A model generated the notes under the pieces. It saw only the letters and a list, made by a program, of their open reading frames with translations. It was not told where the DNA came from and ran no database searches. A DNA stretch of 64,000 bases, taken from assembly GCF_012113595.1 (NCBI RefSeq), contig NZ_CP050831.1, positions 3,162,001-3,226,000 of the forward strand. The letters run 5' to 3'. Shown here piece by piece: positions 9,013-16,284 of this stretch. This stretch comes from Bacteroides faecium (lineage in GTDB: Bacteria > Bacteroidota > Bacteroidia > Bacteroidales > Bacteroidaceae). Every line of letters starts with the position of its first letter. Positions within the stretch are counted from its first letter, which is position 1. Made by a program: the position numbers and the translations under genes.

Positions 9013-9276
9013 TTATGCTTCAGTTGCAGGAATGATAGAAACAGATCTTTTGTCTGCTTTGCCTACTTTGAAACTAACTGTACCATCTACTAAAGCGAAA
9101 AGAGTGTGGTCTTTGCCCATTCCCATGTTTTCACCCGGGTGGAATTCAGTACCTCTTTGACGAACGATGATGTTGCCTGCTTTGCAAGTTTCGCCACCAA
9201 ATATCTTAACGCCTAATCTCTTACTTTGTGATTCGCGGCCGTTCTTAGAACTACCGACACCTTTTTTATGTGCCAT
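9013..9276 (-). CDS. rpmA: 50S ribosomal protein L27
   Basis: 87-residue component of the large subunit near the peptidyl transferase centre. It begins MAHKKGVGSSKNGRES, with the flexible basic N-terminal tail intact and no Firmicutes-type prosequence, and continues with the QRGTEFHPGENMGMGKDHTLFA core. It starts 22 bp after rplU in the conserved L21-L27 operon and ends just before an intrinsic terminator. Confidence 0.98.
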   Translation of the reverse strand: MAHKKGVGSSKNGRESQSKRLGVKIFGGETCKAGNIIVRQRGTEFHPGENMGMGKDHTLFALVDGTVSFKVGKADKRSVSIIPATEA

Positions 9277-9298
9277 TTCTTCTTACTTTTTAAAATGA

Positions 9299-9616
9299 TT
9301 AAGCTACTACTTCTGTGATTGTTAATTCAGTAAACTGTTGACGGTGACCGTTCAGTTTTCTGTGACCTTTTCTTCTTTTCTTGTGGAAAACAAGAACTTT
9401 GTCGCCTTTAACCAAGTTTGATACAACCTGGCAAACAACTTTCGCGCCTTCTACAGTAGGAACACCTACAGTTACGTTTCCGTCTTTGTCTACCAAAAGA
9501 ACTTTTTCAAATTCTACTGTTGAACCGTTTTCTGCACCTTCAATGTGGTGAACGAACAATTTCTGACCAGCTTCTGCTTTAAACTGCTGACCGTTAATTT
9601 CTACAATTGCGTACAT
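9299..9616 (-). CDS. rplU: 50S ribosomal protein L21
   Basis: 105-residue large-subunit protein. It begins MYAIVEINGQQFKAE and carries the basic, rRNA-binding VFHKKRRKGHRKLNGHRQ segment near the C-terminus, as expected for L21. First gene of the L21-L27 operon. A TACTTTTG -7 box lies about 90 bp upstream, leaving a leader of about 80 nt where ribosomal autoregulation could act; I saw no named leader motif. Confidence 0.98.
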   Translation of the reverse strand: MYAIVEINGQQFKAEAGQKLFVHHIEGAENGSTVEFEKVLLVDKDGNVTVGVPTVEGAKVVCQVVSNLVKGDKVLVFHKKRRKGHRKLNGHRQQFTELTITEVVA

Positions 9617-9705
9617 CTTATATATAATGTATAAGTTAGCTCCGGCGGGTGGTCTTTAATCACTTAAAGAACTCTTTATCGAACCCGTTGCGGAATAATC
9701 GGGCA

Positions 9706-9713
9706 CAAAAGTA
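9706..9713 (-). promoter_or_regulatory. Bacteroides -7 box (TACTTTTG) for rplU-rpmA
   Basis: A perfect TAnnTTTG on the minus strand, about 90 bp upstream of rplU. Confidence 0.7.
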
Positions 9714-9811
9714 CTATTTTTATTCAATTCAAACAAATGTTTCTGCTCTTTTTTTGTTGTTTTGGAATACTTCTCTCTCTCTCCAGAGTTTAAAAACGCA
9801 TTTTCTCTTTC

Positions 9812-9907
9812 AACCTATCACCTGATGTTTCAAACCATTCATTTATAATACTTTGCCTGGTGATAGGTTGGGTTTGTAACCTATCACCGCATCTATCACC
9901 TATCACC
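9812..9907. repeat. CTATCACC repeat cluster with hairpin
   Basis: AACCTATCACC occurs at 9812-9822 and 9878-9888, inverted as GGTGATAGGTT at 9859-9869. Shorter copies CTATCACC follow at 9893 and 9900. The 9859/9878 pair makes a perfect 11-bp stem with an 8-nt loop. Copies at 9815, 9859 and 9881 are separated by 44 and 22 bp, in register with the 22-bp array that follows. No gene is supported here. Confidence 0.7.
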
Positions 9908-9971
9908 GTCCTCCAAAAACAAAACCGGCATACAAACAGAAGCCCACGTGCAAACGGAAGTATTAATAGGG

Positions 9972-10213
9972 GATACATTCCGTTTCCTGCCATGAAACCA
10001 TTATTTCCCCGGCAGGAAACTTTAGTTTCTAGCGCTTGGCACTTTAGTTTCCATCCCTTGAAACTAAGTGTTTCTAAGGCTTGAAACTAAGTGTTTCATT
10101 ACTTGAAACTAAGTGTTTCTCACCGTGAAACAAAGTGTTTCAAGCCTAGAAACAAAGTGTTTCAAGCCTTGAACCTGGACTTTCAGCGTAGGAAACTATA
10201 ACTCAAGTGTAGT
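9972..10213. repeat. 22-bp-period palindrome array A (core GAAACnnnnnGTTTC)
   Basis: Eleven units start at 9972, 9994, 10016, 10038, 10060, 10083, 10105, 10127, 10149, 10171 and 10192, a spacing of 21-23 and mostly exactly 22 bp. The five best units read GAAACTAAGTGTTTC or GAAACAAAGTGTTTC, 15-bp near-palindromes with 5-bp arms separated by 7-8 variable bases. Outer units are degenerate (for example GATACATTCCGTTTC). Weaker periodicity may extend left to about 9928. No gene, transposase or cas gene is near. It lies between rplU and the structured-RNA locus. Confidence 0.85.
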
Positions 10214-10299
10214 CTTACGACTTTTCCCAATACATGGGGCATTGATAGCCCTATAATTAAGTCAAGAAAAATGCGATGTTTTATTTTTATACAATGTGA

Positions 10300-10326
10300 T
10301 TGTTTTAAAAAAAGATAGTATATTTG
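10300..10326 (+). promoter_or_regulatory. Bacteroides promoter for the structured RNA
   Basis: TTG at 10300-10302, 16 bp spacer, then a perfect TATATTTG -7 box at 10319-10326. Transcription would start at about 10332, which is exactly where the closing helix of the folded RNA begins. Confidence 0.7.
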
Positions 10327-10331
10327 CAATA

Positions 10332-10501
10332 CCTAACATTCTATCTCGTAAGCGGTGAATCTGCTTCAGATTCGGTAGCAGGCATTTTTATGTCTGCTGC
10401 TGTTTGGTGATATGCGGTTTCGTACCCCCGTGGGGAGCATTAATGTGCCCCCAGCTTGCGAGAGTGTTAGGTAACGGGTCAGGCGGAACCGCTCTTTTTT
10501 T
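10332..10501 (+). ncRNA. Candidate structured RNA or leader (about 170 nt)
   Basis: A long-range closing helix pairs CCTAACA (10332-10338) with TGTTAGG (10465-10471) and CTCGTAAG (10345-10352) with CTTGCGAG (10455-10462, one wobble). Inside are the hairpins GAATCTG/CAGATTC (10357-10373) and GCAGGCAT/ATGTCTGC (10378-10397). Two competing stems share GGGG at 10432-10435. GCGGTTTC (10414-10421) can also pair with GGAACCGC (10485-10492) just before a T run (10494-10501), crossing the closing helix, so it is either a pseudoknot or an alternative terminator. It could be a free small RNA or an attenuating leader of the gene at 10526. I do not recognise an Rfam family. Confidence 0.65.
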
Positions 10502-10525
10502 CTGCCTATTTAATACCTTATTATT

Positions 10526-10996
10526 ATGGATACAGAACACACAATGTGTCCCGAAGTTAATCCGACAGATGTTGTCGTAGACCAATCTGCAGAATCTATT
10601 TTGGTGGACTCTATTTCAGCAGAAGAAATGACCGCTCTAAAGGCTTATTTTGAACGTTTTGCTCAAGAAATGCTTTCCTCTTCCCGATGTAAACTTAACT
10701 CGGGCGATGATTTACCCCACTATCTTTTTCGTAAACTAGAAAAATCAAAAGCATTATTTTCCAGTTTGGAGCTTCCGTGGGAACGTTATATTCCGATACT
10801 TTATCAGGCTTTTTCGCTCTATTTCATTCATATGAACGAACCGAATACCCGCCTGAAAGCACTGAAACTTACTTCAGAACTGATGTCCGCCGTGGTTCTT
10901 CTATCACAATCCGGTCGGTTGATAAGTCAATTAACTACTTTTTGCCATGAAGAGTCCGGAATGTTGAAGAAGTGGATGGATGAAAATAAAAAGTAA
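10526..10996 (+). CDS. Hypothetical protein, 156 aa, unrecognised
   Basis: Soluble, mostly helical by appearance, without signal peptide or membrane segment and without a motif I know. The first 30 residues are acidic and look disordered. The rest alternates hydrophobic and charged residues (for example PHYLFRKLEKSKALFSSLEL and LKALKLTSELMSAVVLLSQS), suggesting a helical bundle. The start at 10526 follows the T run of the upstream structured RNA by about 25 bp, so it may be controlled by that element. It is isolated between two 22-bp-period arrays. Function unknown. Confidence 0.6.
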   Translation: MDTEHTMCPEVNPTDVVVDQSAESILVDSISAEEMTALKAYFERFAQEMLSSSRCKLNSGDDLPHYLFRKLEKSKALFSSLELPWERYIPILYQAFSLYFIHMNEPNTRLKALKLTSELMSAVVLLSQSGRLISQLTTFCHEESGMLKKWMDENKK

Positions 10997-11014
10997 ACCA
11001 TCTAATCCACTTTT

Positions 11015-11168
11015 TGGGTATTGCTATATCATTTATTGGATGTAAACAGGTCATTTATCAGCTATTACTACTTGACTTCTCAGCTATTAATAGTTGGAAT
11101 GTCAACTGTTAATAGCTGAGGTGATAACTGTTAATGCCCTGTAAATCAAATATTAATGCTCTGAATTT
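11015..11168. repeat. 22-bp-period array B (core CAGCTATTAATAGTTG-like)
   Basis: Units start at 11015, 11037, 11059, 11081, 11103, 11125 and 11147, exactly 22 bp apart. The best units are CAGCTATTAATAGTTG and its near-complement CAACTGTTAATAGCTG. As a result 11079-11096 and 11103-11120 also form an 18-bp stem with one wobble and a 6-nt loop. Outer units are degenerate but keep ATTAAT or CATTTAT words in register. No gene is supported in the 387-bp gap 10997-11383. Confidence 0.75.
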
Positions 11169-11190
11169 GTGTCAAGGTGTTCTTGGGGAC

Positions 11191-11300
11191 GGTATGAGGG
11201 TAAAAGTTACTCTCATACTGCCCTCATAGTTACTCTCATAGCTGAAACATTGATGAATAAAGGGATTCAAGCGAATTATGAGGGTATGAGGGTAAAATCG
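11191..11300. repeat. ATGAGGG / CTCATA repeat cluster
   Basis: ATGAGGGTAA (from 11194) and TTACTCTCAT (from 11207) form a near-perfect inverted repeat. CTCATA recurs at 11212, 11223 and 11235 (11-12 bp apart). ATGAGGG returns at 11278 and 11286 followed by TAAAA. This resembles iteron-like protein-binding sites, but no replication gene is near. Confidence 0.55.
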
Positions 11301-11383
11301 CTATTAAACTTTTTTTCGTTCAGAATTATACTGAGGACTCATATTTTAATTTAGCGATAGGAGCAACGTAAGAGAACAGACAA

Positions 11384-11795
11384 TTATCCGATAGAAAGTG
11401 AACCTAGTTTTTTACCAATGTCCTGTATTGCTGAATTTAATGTATCAAGTTCAGATTCTTTGAGACAGTAAATTTTTCCCCTAACAGGGCTTCCGTTAAT
11501 ACGCTGACTAAGCCATGATGCACTTTTCCCGAAATAGTTCTTTGCTATATATTTCAATGACACTATTTCACTGATTTCTTTAACTTGGGCTTTGATAGCG
11601 TAACATACGCTCAAGTTTTGCATCAACTATCTTAATTTCGTTTTCAATGTAGTCTAATTCTCCATTCATATATTTAGTAATGAACTCTCTTTTTTCAGAG
11701 CTATTATACTTAGCTCTAATTTCTCTAGCTTTCTCCAAACTGGCATCGTCTTTCAATGCACTCATTTCTTGCAATTCTTTCAATAGTTCTTCCAT
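11384..11795 (-). pseudogene. DUF5053-like small protein split by a frameshift
   Basis: Two overlapping minus-strand frames together look like one small protein of about 135 residues. The first (11795 to 11580) gives the helical, charged N-terminal half ending RMLRYQSPS. The second (up to 11626, stop at 11384) continues with VKEISEIVSLKYIAKNYFG and SWLSQRINGS, the part I associate with DUF5053, a family of short Bacteroides proteins with a helix-turn-helix-like C-terminus. The second frame is +1 relative to the first, and the switch would fall around 11585-11600. It may be a real pseudogene, a sequencing error or, less likely, recoding. Base composition is ordinary. Confidence 0.6.
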
Positions 11796-11854
11796 ATGAT
11801 TCTAATGGTGCTCTTATTGCTTTTGACCGTAAATATTCTTGTGTGAGAAAAGGG

Positions 11855-12490
11855 CTAAACTAACTCTCCAAGATTTTCCATAATCATCCGATGCGGATAA
11901 GCTTGAAGTTCTTCTGCGGTAGTCATCCCGTTGAGCACTCCTGCAAAATCCACTCCTGCATTCCGGGCAGTTTCCGCATCTACGGTGCTGTCTCCGATAT
12001 ACAACGTCTCTTGTGGTGTACTTCCCAAATGTTCCAAAGCAAACTGTACTCCTTCCGGTGAAGGTTTCGCTGCTTTTACATCTTCTCCGCCTACTATAAT
12101 ATCAAGAAAATCTTTTGGCAGATATTCTTCGAGGAAGCTCAATATCCGAAAGCGATATTTGGTAGAGATGATTCCAATGCGGGCACCCCGTTGCTTCAAC
12201 TCTTTCAAGGTGGATAACGTGTCGGGGAAGAGACGTGTGTTTACATTCATATGAACATCGGCTTCCTTTCTGTATTCCTGTCGAAAGGCTTCAAGCTGTG
12301 CCGGGTCATTGATTCCGGTGAGAATACTGAAAGATTCTTCCAGTGTTTTGCCGATAGTGCGTTTGATAGCTTCATCGGTAACGGTTAAATACTGGTGGCG
12401 GGTGAGCACAATTCTGAAACACTTAACGATACCGCGTGACGAATCGGCTAAGGTATAGTCGAAATCGAATAAATAGGTTTTGTAATTCAT
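11855..12490 (-). CDS. HAD-superfamily hydrolase, phosphoglycolate-phosphatase-like
   Basis: Cytoplasmic phosphomonoesterase of 211 residues. Motif I FDFDYTLADS (residues 8-17) supplies the nucleophile Asp, motif II is IISTKYR, the motif III Lys is in KAAKPSPEG, and motif IV is YIGDSTVDAETARNAG. The helical cap after motif I (about residues 18-85) places it in the Gph/PpaX-type subfamily, but the substrate cannot be named. A TACTTTTG -7 box lies 18 bp upstream of the start. Confidence 0.88.
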   Translation of the reverse strand: MNYKTYLFDFDYTLADSSRGIVKCFRIVLTRHQYLTVTDEAIKRTIGKTLEESFSILTGINDPAQLEAFRQEYRKEADVHMNVNTRLFPDTLSTLKELKQRGARIGIISTKYRFRILSFLEEYLPKDFLDIIVGGEDVKAAKPSPEGVQFALEHLGSTPQETLYIGDSTVDAETARNAGVDFAGVLNGMTTAEELQAYPHRMIMENLGELV

Positions 12491-12507
12491 TGGGGAAAAC
12501 TTTTCCG

Positions 12508-12515
12508 CAAAAGTA
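12508..12515 (-). promoter_or_regulatory. Bacteroides -7 box (TACTTTTG) for the HAD gene
   Basis: A perfect TAnnTTTG on the minus strand, 18 bp upstream of the ATG at 12490. Confidence 0.7.
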
Positions 12516-12527
12516 CTAAATACTTTT

Positions 12528-12563
12528 CTTATTTCACAGGTTCGACTCTTATTTCACAGGTTC
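12528..12563. repeat. 20-bp tandem duplication at the TraB-family stop
   Basis: CTTATTTCACAGGTTC occurs at 12528-12543 and 12548-12563. The second copy contains the stop codon and last codons of the TraB/GumN gene, so the first is a duplicated gene end. Confidence 0.85.
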
Positions 12564-13433
12564 TATCGTATATCCTTGCTTTTTTAGTAGATTAAGCAAT
12601 CCTCTTTCGCCGGGAAGGTGCAGAGCGCCGACAGCAACAAAAGTCGGAGCAGCTTTCATGATAGCCGGTAGTTTTCCAGCCCATGCCTTGTTGCGGTTAT
12701 AAATCATGGCATCTTCCTCACCGGGAGTCGCGTCGCATTGATTGCCCCTGCGCTCTTCGCTGAGTCGAAGCATTTCATTCAAGTCCTGTTTCATGTAGGC
12801 GTTGGTGAGCTTTTTCAGGCTTTCTACTTCGGTGTCGATGTTGTTGAGCGTACACATTAGCAGTTGCGCTTGCCGTTGCAAGGAATAACCGTTGAAGAGC
12901 AGGTCAAATTGGAACTCCGCGGTTTCCAGTCCGTCTACTTTTTTCCCGTTTTGGGTGGCTTGAGACTGGAAGAAGGTGTCGAGTTGTTCCTGCGGATTGA
13001 ATTTGCCTATATGTTTTACATAAGCTACCACTACTACATTATTCAATAGGAATGCAGGTTTCAGTTTTGGGGCTGCGTTTAAATCTATCATCAGGTTCTC
13101 TTTGCAGAATTTGTTGGCAGTTGCGAAGTCTTCGGGCGATAGGAGTGAAGCCAGTGTGGTGTCATTGGCAATCATCATAGCCTGCTGCATCTTCTGTATG
13201 GTAGCCGGTGATTGCATTTCGGACATTTTCAGTTCGCCATATACCTGTTGGGTTTCTTTCATCGCTTTTTGAAGTCCGGCAATGCTGTCCATGATGCTGA
13301 ACGGAGCCAGATGGTGCGTACCTATGATATACGAAGGTTGTTCCATCCCGTTGCCGGATACTTTCCACAAAAGTTGTGCGTTTGCGCTGAATGCCACGCA
13401 GATAAATATTACTGCTCCGATAAACGACTTCAT
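12549..13433 (-). CDS. TraB/GumN family protein
   Basis: 294 residues with a cleavable signal peptide (about 19 residues, ending SANAQ), so periplasmic or secreted. Near the start YIIGTHHLAP carries the GTHH motif. The C-terminus has FVAVGALHLPGERGLLNLL followed by KKQGY, the paired His motifs of the TraB/GumN (Tiki-like) superfamily, whose members are predicted metal-dependent proteases. Last gene of the five-gene operon starting with the M16 peptidase, 34 bp after the NlpC/P60 gene. The exact role is not known. Confidence 0.88.
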   Translation of the reverse strand: MKSFIGAVIFICVAFSANAQLLWKVSGNGMEQPSYIIGTHHLAPFSIMDSIAGLQKAMKETQQVYGELKMSEMQSPATIQKMQQAMMIANDTTLASLLSPEDFATANKFCKENLMIDLNAAPKLKPAFLLNNVVVVAYVKHIGKFNPQEQLDTFFQSQATQNGKKVDGLETAEFQFDLLFNGYSLQRQAQLLMCTLNNIDTEVESLKKLTNAYMKQDLNEMLRLSEERRGNQCDATPGEEDAMIYNRNKAWAGKLPAIMKAAPTFVAVGALHLPGERGLLNLLKKQGYTIEPVK

Positions 13434-13467
13434 AATGCTGTATTATTTAGAGTTGATGATTTGATTG

Positions 13468-13983
13468 TTAACGTATTCTGCCACCGCATATCCAATGCCT
13501 GCTGTAATAATCTTCGCCTAGCCTGCTGACGATTACTCCTCTGCTTGTACTGGAATGAATAAACTTCCCGTTCTTGAGATAGATGCCTACATGGGCTACT
13601 TTCTTTTTGGAACGGTTGCTGCTGAAGAAAACCAAGTCACCTTCTTTGAGGTTACGCTTGGCTATCTTATTGCTTTTGTCTTTCAGCTCTTCCGAGTTTC
13701 GCGGCACTTGGGTACGATATACTTTCCGGTATATCTGATAGACCATGCCCGAACAGTCGGTTCCCCTTTTCGAGTCTCCGCCGCCACGGTAAGGAGTGCC
13801 TATCCAGTCGGCTGCTTCCAGATAGAGTTTATGATTGTCCTCAAGATTGATGTCTACACCCAATAGGAGAGAAGCCCGCGCCAATGCCTGATAGTCCAGA
13901 CGGGGAGCGGACGTGCGACAGGAACTGAGGATGGCGGCCAATCCTGCCAATATGAAAAATAGTTTGAAGTTAACTTTCATCAT
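13468..13983 (-). CDS. NlpC/P60 (C40) cell-wall endopeptidase lipoprotein
   Basis: 171 residues with a lipobox (LSSC) after a hydrophobic N-terminus, so anchored in a membrane facing the periplasm. The C40 catalytic Cys is in GTDCSGMVYQIYR (about residue 80), and the catalytic His is in KKVAHVGIYL. It resembles the Spr/YafL type that cuts gamma-D-Glu-diaminopimelate or D-Ala-diaminopimelate bonds in peptidoglycan. Fourth gene of the M16-ABC-NlpC-TraB operon, 44 bp after the ABC ATPase in a spacer with repeated AATCGTAAAT words. Confidence 0.92.
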   Translation of the reverse strand: MMKVNFKLFFILAGLAAILSSCRTSAPRLDYQALARASLLLGVDINLEDNHKLYLEAADWIGTPYRGGGDSKRGTDCSGMVYQIYRKVYRTQVPRNSEELKDKSNKIAKRNLKEGDLVFFSSNRSKKKVAHVGIYLKNGKFIHSSTSRGVIVSRLGEDYYSRHWICGGRIR

Positions 13984-14027
13984 TTGTCTTCAATCGTAAA
14001 TCGTAAATTGTCAAATCGTAAATCCCC

Positions 14028-14741
14028 TTACTCTTCTACATTGAAATAGGCTTCCAGTTCTGTCTCTGCTGAATTATCCTCATTGATAATGTCACGGATG
14101 ATAATTCCGTATTCCAACAGAGCAATTCGCGGACATACATCTACCGTATGATTCAGGTTATGACTGGAAATGATAACCGTTGCCTGATGTTCTTCATTAT
14201 ACTTTTTGAGCAGATGCTTAATGATAGATTGCGAACTTGGGTCGAGGAAATTGAAAGGTTCGTCCAATATCAATAATTGCGGATAATGAAGCATGGCAGA
14301 GATGATGCCTATTTTTTGCTTGTTACCCGCAGAGTAGTTGCGGATTAGCTTCTTGTTTCCGATAACTTCCCCGTTCATGAAACGTTCGAAAGGAACGAGA
14401 CGTTCGTCTACTTCTTCTTTCTTCAATCCGTACATCTTTCCGATGAAATAGAAATATTCTTCCGGGGTAAGATAATCAATCAGAAAACCATCGTCAATAA
14501 AAGCACCGGTAAATGCTTTCCAGTCCTCGCTTTGGCTTACGTCGATGTCGTTGATAATCACTTTTCCATCGTCCGCTTTCAGCAAGTCCAGCATCAATCG
14601 GAAGAGAGTCGTTTTACCCGCACCGTTGTTTCCCACCAATCCGAGCATATCGCCTTGATTGATTTCGTAGTGTTCTATGTCTACGGCAACTTTCTCACCG
14701 AAATTCTTTTTAAGTTTGTCAATGGTAATCATGATTTTCAA
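14028..14741 (-). CDS. ABC transporter ATP-binding protein
   Basis: 237 residues. Walker A GLVGNNGAGKTTL at about residue 35-47, a signature SAGNKQKIGI in place of LSGGQ, Walker B LLILDEPFNFLDP, and the switch His in VIISSHNLNH. It resembles the CcmA/Nod-type ATPases that partner integral permeases. It sits 26 bp after the DUF5687 gene, which is the likely permease, so the two form a transporter at the inner membrane. Substrate unknown. Confidence 0.93.
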   Translation of the reverse strand: MKIMITIDKLKKNFGEKVAVDIEHYEINQGDMLGLVGNNGAGKTTLFRLMLDLLKADDGKVIINDIDVSQSEDWKAFTGAFIDDGFLIDYLTPEEYFYFIGKMYGLKKEEVDERLVPFERFMNGEVIGNKKLIRNYSAGNKQKIGIISAMLHYPQLLILDEPFNFLDPSSQSIIKHLLKKYNEEHQATVIISSHNLNHTVDVCPRIALLEYGIIIRDIINEDNSAETELEAYFNVEE

Positions 14742-14767
14742 TGTTTATATAGTTAATGCCCGTGAGC

Positions 14768-16261
14768 CTATTGGCGGCTGTCTCTGAAACCTTCCATGTT
14801 ATCATATCTGCGTTTCATGAAGCGATGATATACATTCTTTATCCATAAAGGAGAGGTCAGGGTAAATCCCAGTCCAATCACCAACAGGATAATATAGGTA
14901 ATTGTTTCACCTAACAATGCATTCAGCGCACTGAATAAAATTAACGGCACACCGAAAGCTCCGAAGTTTACGAGCATTTGTATCGCGCTGTTGGTTTGTC
15001 GGCTTGTCACTTTTTCGTTCAGGGGGATGGTCTGCTTGTTGTAGACTGCCAGTTGGAAGAAACAGAAATAGATAAAGCCGATGGTATAGAAAAACCAGGC
15101 GAAAGCACCTAGCAGGGTGAGCTTGTTCATGATGATGGCGGGAATCATTAATATGAAAGGTATGATTTCGCCGATGCTGTATGTATAATATTTTGCTTTC
15201 AGCAGGCTCATTATTGACTCTTTGCGGGACATCAGTCCGTCAATGTAATTGCCTTCGAACGACATTAGCTGCGAAAGGATAATCATTCCGAATGCGGCAA
15301 AGTTATAAACACAGATAAAGGAAGTCATGAAGTTTCCGTCGTAGACACTTGAGAAGCTGAGGGCGATGGAGAAAGCCAGGACTACGAAACCTATACTGCG
15401 TAGCGAACCTTTGCAACGACGGTTGCGTAAAAGCATTTTCAGTTCCAGTCTCATGTATTCGCCAACTTCTCCGTAGCGTTCGAAGAATTTGTATTCAGAG
15501 ACATGTTTGATTTGGCTGTCATCTACTTTTGCTAACTCTGCATAGATAAGCCCGGACATAATCTTGCGGTTAATCAGCCATAAAATGACGATGACAAGTA
15601 TAGTGCCGAGAAAATAAAGAATGTTTCCCTGGATATATCCGTCGCCCAAATCCATAAAGAAATAGAAGAGCGGGCTATCTTTGGGAATAAAAAGAAGGCA
15701 GCCTATTCCACCGTAGAAGGCGATGGGCAATAGAAGCCACCAAATACGTTCATTGATAAGTGTGCGGCACAATAAGTACCAGTAATTGTTAGCAAGAATC
15801 AGCAGCAAGATACCGATAAGATAGGTGATAACACCGAGGATACCAAAGTACTTGGTAATGGTAATGATGGAAAAAGGGACAAAGAGAAACAACCAGAACA
15901 GGTTGAACAGGCTAAGTCCGGAGCGGATAAGCAGGAAGTCGATGACACGATTCCGTTTAACCGGCAGCAAGAGGTAAGGTTTTACCTCTTGCGTCGGTGT
16001 TTTTTGTAACGGAACACGCATCAGGAAGTCGAGTGCCAGGATAAATATCAGGACAACTGCGTTCATTACATGATATGGTTCCCGGTTGGGAACCATATCT
16101 GAAAATCCGAACGCGAACGTCGTACCGAAGAATATCAGGTAACCAGCCCAAAATGCGCCCATGACATAACCGAGTATTTTAGCTACTTTGTTCTTTTCAT
16201 ACATCGGATGCCGTTTGGCGGCGAGCCTTCCATGTTTGCGTAGTTCGTTGAGTATCATCAT
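14768..16261 (-). CDS. DUF5687 family ABC permease
   Basis: 497 residues with about ten hydrophobic membrane segments, beginning with a basic cytoplasmic stretch (ELRKHGRLAAKRHP). It resembles DUF5687 membrane proteins, which in Bacteroidetes are encoded beside a lone ABC ATPase as here. The ATPase gene follows 26 bp downstream and the M16 peptidase gene precedes it by 23 bp, which argues for one transcript. Probably an exporter or a membrane-remodelling system; the substrate cannot be inferred. Confidence 0.82.
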   Translation of the reverse strand: MMILNELRKHGRLAAKRHPMYEKNKVAKILGYVMGAFWAGYLIFFGTTFAFGFSDMVPNREPYHVMNAVVLIFILALDFLMRVPLQKTPTQEVKPYLLLPVKRNRVIDFLLIRSGLSLFNLFWLFLFVPFSIITITKYFGILGVITYLIGILLLILANNYWYLLCRTLINERIWWLLLPIAFYGGIGCLLFIPKDSPLFYFFMDLGDGYIQGNILYFLGTILVIVILWLINRKIMSGLIYAELAKVDDSQIKHVSEYKFFERYGEVGEYMRLELKMLLRNRRCKGSLRSIGFVVLAFSIALSFSSVYDGNFMTSFICVYNFAAFGMIILSQLMSFEGNYIDGLMSRKESIMSLLKAKYYTYSIGEIIPFILMIPAIIMNKLTLLGAFAWFFYTIGFIYFCFFQLAVYNKQTIPLNEKVTSRQTNSAIQMLVNFGAFGVPLILFSALNALLGETITYIILLVIGLGFTLTSPLWIKNVYHRFMKRRYDNMEGFRDSRQ

Positions 16262-16284
16262 TCTGTTGATATACTAGAGGAATA

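Noticed and set aside
9790..10084. Short frames on both strands (67 and 74 aa)
   Set aside because: They run through the CTATCACC cluster and array A; translations follow the repeats.
9972..10213. CRISPR array
   Set aside because: Spacers are only 7-8 bp, repeats degrade outward at both ends, and no cas gene is present. The same period with other units elsewhere argues for another kind of array.
11169..11354. 61-aa frame on the plus strand
   Set aside because: Made of the ATGAGGG/CTCATA repeat region; low-complexity translation and no promoter.
11580..11626. Programmed frameshifting in the DUF5053-like gene
   Set aside because: No slippery heptamer with a downstream stem was seen at the overlap; a plain frameshift mutation or sequence error is simpler.
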